From CAYNEL01 sp964396225 (GTDB lineage Bacteria > Patescibacteriota > Minisyncoccia > Moranbacterales > UBA1568): DNA of 22,036 nt. The stretch is taken from assembly GCA_964396225.1 (NCBI GenBank), contig CAYNEL010000012.1:1-22036 (forward strand), read 5' to 3'. The notes under the pieces are model-generated. The model did not search any database. It worked only from the letters and a program-made list of their open reading frames with translations, and was not told the origin of the DNA. This document shows, piece by piece, positions 19,642 to 22,036 of the stretch. Numbering within the stretch: the first letter of the stretch is position 1; each line of letters opens with the position of its first letter. The position numbers and the translations under genes were made by a program.

Positions 19642-22036
19642 ATGGTCAAAGTCCGACCCCGCGACCAAGTAGTCATCGACGACACCCGCACCGGCAAAGG
19701 CGAGCATGCCGCCAAGATCCTGTCCAAGATGCAGACGACGTCGCTCGAGAACCAAGCTTCCCAGCGCGCCAAGAATCTCAACTTGCCCTACATCGACCTC
19801 CACATCTTCCCGGTCGACCACGCCGATGTGGTGCTCATCAAGGAAGCGGACGCCCAAAAACACCAAATCGCCCTCTTTTCCAAGAAAGGGAAAGATGTTC
19901 GGATGGCCACGCTCGACGCGCTCACCGAAGAAGCCAAGGCGTTCCTCGAGAAACTGAAGCAGGACGAAGGGTGGGACATCAAGCTCTTCATCGCCTCCCA
20001 GGCCTCGCTCGACCGCGTCTGGGCGCTCTACAAGAAACCCCTGTTCCTCGATTACCTCGACTTGCTCAAGGTTTCCATGACGGGAAGCGACCTCGAGAAG
20101 TTCGAGCAGACGTTCGGCGACCTGCTCAAGTTGAAACACCGCATCACCGAGATTCCTACCACTGAGGTCTTCCAGACCATCCTGGCCGGCGCCGTGAAGT
20201 TCGATTCGAGCGACATCCACCTGGAACCCAAGGAGGACAAGACCATCCGCCTGCGCTACCGCATCGACGGCGTACTCCAGGAGATCGGCGACCTGCCCAA
20301 GCACATCTACCCTCTCCTCGTCTCCCGTATCAAGATGCTGGGCGGCATGAAGCTGAACGTGCGCATGCGCGCCCAGGACGGCCACTTCCCCATCACCTTC
20401 GACAACGGCCAGAAGAAGCTCGACATCCGCTGTTCCATCATCCCGGGCAATTACGGCGAGAGTGTGGTGATGCGTATCCTCGACCAGTCCTCGATCCTCC
20501 TCCAGATCGAACAGCTCGGCCTCGAAGGCCTCGCCTACGATGTCGTCCAGAAAGCCATCCAGAAGCCGACCGGCATGATCCTCACCACCGGCCCGACCGG
20601 TTCCGGAAAGACCACCCTCCTCTACGCCCTCATCAACAAGGTCAACACGCCCGACACCAAGATCATCACCGTCGAGGATCCGATCGAATACCAGATCCCG
20701 GGCATCGTCCAGACCCAGGTCTCCAAAAACCAAGACTACACCTTCGCCCGGGGGCTGCGCGCCATCGTCCGCCAGGACCCAGACATCATCCTGGTGGGTG
20801 AAATTCGCGACGACGAGACGGCCGACATCGCTATCAACTCGGCGCTCACCGGCCACCTCGTGCTCTCCACCCTCCATACCAACTCGGCTTCCGGCTCGGT
20901 GCCCCGCCTGATCGAGATGGGCGTCAAGCCTACCCTCATCCCGCCCGCGGTCAACACCTTCATCGCCCAGCGCCTCGTGCGCCGCCTGTGCGAGCACTGC
21001 AAGGAACACTACGAGCCGGCCAAGGAAACCGTCGGCGAACTGAAGGAAATCCTCTCCCTCATCTCCCCCAAGGCCGCCCTCCCCATTCCCAAGGACATCG
21101 ACAAGCTCTACACCTCCAAAGGCTGCTCCCAATGCAACCACACCGGCTTCAAGGGACGCATCGGCATCTTCGAGGTGCTCTCCATCACCCAGAACATCGA
21201 GCCTCTCATCGCTAAAATGGCAGGCGAGGCCGAGATCACCAAGACCGCACTCGAGGACGGCATGATCACCATGATCCAGGACGGCATCCTGAAGGCGGTG
21301 CGCGGCATCACTTCGCTCGACGAGGTGTGGCGGGTGACCGGCCAGGGCGAATTCCTGAAAGAAATCTACGAGATGCTCATGGAGCAGACCCTCTCGCGCG
21401 CCTTCTTCGTCACCAAGGACGTCATCGACGTAGTGAAGGAGAACCAGAAGGACCTGAAAAAGCTGGCCGAGCTCATCAAGACCGCCAACCAGAAAGAGGT
21501 GTTGAAATACATCTACGCCGAAGCCCTCATGATGGAGGCCGGCGACATCCACCTGGAACCCACCAAGGACATGGTGCTCGTGCGCTTCCGCCTGGACGGC
21601 ATCCTGCAGACCATCTGCGAGCTGCCGCTCAACGAATACCCCTCGCTCTTGGGCCAAGTGAAGCACCTCTCGGCACTCAAGACTGAGGTGCGGGCCGGGG
21701 TCAAGGACAGCCGCTTCGGGGTCCAGCTCGAGGAACCCATCAAAGAAGGCATCCCTGGACGGATCGACATCCGCGTGTCCATCATTCTCTCTGGTTACGG
21801 CGAGACGGTGGTGATGCGCCTCCTAAACCAGGGCGCGGTGGCGCTTGAGCTCGACAAGATCGGCCTCCGCCAGGAAACCATCAACATCCTCCTCGAAGCC
21901 ATCAAGAAGCCGAACGGCCTGGTCCTGAACACCGGCCCGACCGGCTCCGGTAAGACCACCACCCTCTACAGCCTCCTCTCGATCCTGAACAAGTCCGAGG
22001 TCAAGATCATCACCGTCGAGGATCCGATCGAATACC
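19642..22036 (+). CDS. pilB: PilB/GspE type IV pilus assembly ATPase with two tandem ATPase modules, partial at the right edge
   Basis: The frame from ATG 19642 (MVKVRPRDQVVI) is open to the last base, at least 798 codons. PilB-type ATPases power pilin polymerisation from the inner-membrane face. Residues about 45-135 form an N-terminal T2SSE_N-like domain. Module 1: DIHLEPKEDKTIRLRYRIDG (about 194-213), Walker A GPTGSGKT (317-324), Asp box VEDPIEY (344-350), Walker B IILVGE (382-387), His box STLHTNSA (409-416) and a zinc tetracysteine (Cys450, 453, 495, 498). Then, instead of ending, the protein continues with a helical linker and module 2: AGDIHLEPTKDMVLVRFRLD (from about 640), PGRIDIRVSI, Walker A GPTGSGKT (765-772) and another VEDPIEY cut at the edge. 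No frameshift or stop separates them. Normal PilB/GspE has one module in about 560 residues. A 706-residue minus-strand ORF here is only its shadow. Confidence 0.93.
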   Translation, partial: MVKVRPRDQVVIDDTRTGKGEHAAKILSKMQTTSLENQASQRAKNLNLPYIDLHIFPVDHADVVLIKEADAQKHQIALFSKKGKDVRMATLDALTEEAKAFLEKLKQDEGWDIKLFIASQASLDRVWALYKKPLFLDYLDLLKVSMTGSDLEKFEQTFGDLLKLKHRITEIPTTEVFQTILAGAVKFDSSDIHLEPKEDKTIRLRYRIDGVLQEIGDLPKHIYPLLVSRIKMLGGMKLNVRMRAQDGHFPITFDNGQKKLDIRCSIIPGNYGESVVMRILDQSSILLQIEQLGLEGLAYDVVQKAIQKPTGMILTTGPTGSGKTTLLYALINKVNTPDTKIITVEDPIEYQIPGIVQTQVSKNQDYTFARGLRAIVRQDPDIILVGEIRDDETADIAINSALTGHLVLSTLHTNSASGSVPRLIEMGVKPTLIPPAVNTFIAQRLVRRLCEHCKEHYEPAKETVGELKEILSLISPKAALPIPKDIDKLYTSKGCSQCNHTGFKGRIGIFEVLSITQNIEPLIAKMAGEAEITKTALEDGMITMIQDGILKAVRGITSLDEVWRVTGQGEFLKEIYEMLMEQTLSRAFFVTKDVIDVVKENQKDLKKLAELIKTANQKEVLKYIYAEALMMEAGDIHLEPTKDMVLVRFRLDGILQTICELPLNEYPSLLGQVKHLSALKTEVRAGVKDSRFGVQLEEPIKEGIPGRIDIRVSIILSGYGETVVMRLLNQGAVALELDKIGLRQETINILLEAIKKPNGLVLNTGPTGSGKTTTLYSLLSILNKSEVKIITVEDPIEY

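Noticed and set aside
19546..21666. 706-residue minus-strand ORF
   Set aside because: It is the antisense shadow of the pilB frame: repetitive Leu/Glu/Val/Asp/His composition and no motif, while the plus strand encodes conserved Walker and His boxes.
1..22036. CRISPR array, tRNA or rRNA genes, insertion sequence
   Set aside because: I saw no regularly spaced direct repeats, no cloverleaf-like segment in any gap and no transposase.
1..22036. UGA recoding as in Gracilibacteria
   Set aside because: TGA closes htpX, femX, the gene at 14130, the gene at 17187 and the DHH-like gene at sensible family ends; the standard code fits.

Overview
The window is GC-rich (about 60% by eye), densely packed, and uses the standard bacterial code: TGA ends htpX, femX, the orf at 14130 and others. 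The gene set suggests a Candidatus Patescibacteria (CPR) genome, probably of the Paceibacteria/Parcubacteria type. The pointers are a MurE-like ligase lacking the usual N-terminal domain, a TrmB-type regulator, a FemABX enzyme, DUF3048, DUF4870 and lemA/DUF2207 membrane proteins, a PolA with a degenerate proofreading domain, type IV pilus ATPase genes and many small orphan genes. The lineage is inferred from gene content only; there is no rRNA or tRNA in the window.

Layout. 1-287(-): start of a secreted Gly/Gln-rich protein, cut by the window edge, with a near-consensus promoter flanked by palindromes. 499-625: a long interrupted inverted repeat with an SD/anti-SD loop. 631-4735(-): envelope cluster lemA, DUF2207, htpX, a small unknown and DUF4870. 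4825-5250(+): YuiD-like divergent PAP2 protein, ending in a terminator shared with the convergent murE-like gene (5326-6606, -). 6655-6803(+): a short transcript. 6811-9235(-): trmB-like regulator, femX-like, ruvA. 9393-9991(+): rpsT and a small unknown. 10064-14064(-): a likely operon of an unknown (possible nuclease fold), mutM, DUF3048 and holA. 14130-14342(+): small unknown. 14419-17058(-): polA. 17187-17573(+): small unknown with a structured 3' UTR. 17698-18156(-): tsaE. 18358-19509(+): DHH-like protein with degenerate motifs. 19642 to the end (+): a PilB/GspE ATPase with two complete-looking ATPase modules in one reading frame, cut by the right edge.

Biology. The genes cover replication and repair (holA, polA, ruvA, mutM), translation (rpsT, tsaE), peptidoglycan (MurE-like, FemX-like, DUF3048), membrane maintenance (LemA, DUF2207, HtpX) and surface appendages (PilB).

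Two genome-wide habits stand out. First, most main genes lack a Shine-Dalgarno (SD) sequence: the start is preceded by a pyrimidine-rich stretch ending in T, or sits 6-7 bases after a -10 box (leaderless). The small plus-strand orphan units at 6745, 9755 and 14130 do have strong SD sequences and their own terminators. Second, the -10 box is repeatedly TATACT or TAGACT, often with an upstream TGn. The most unusual items are the tandem PilB, the 499-625 element and the SD-bearing orphan units.
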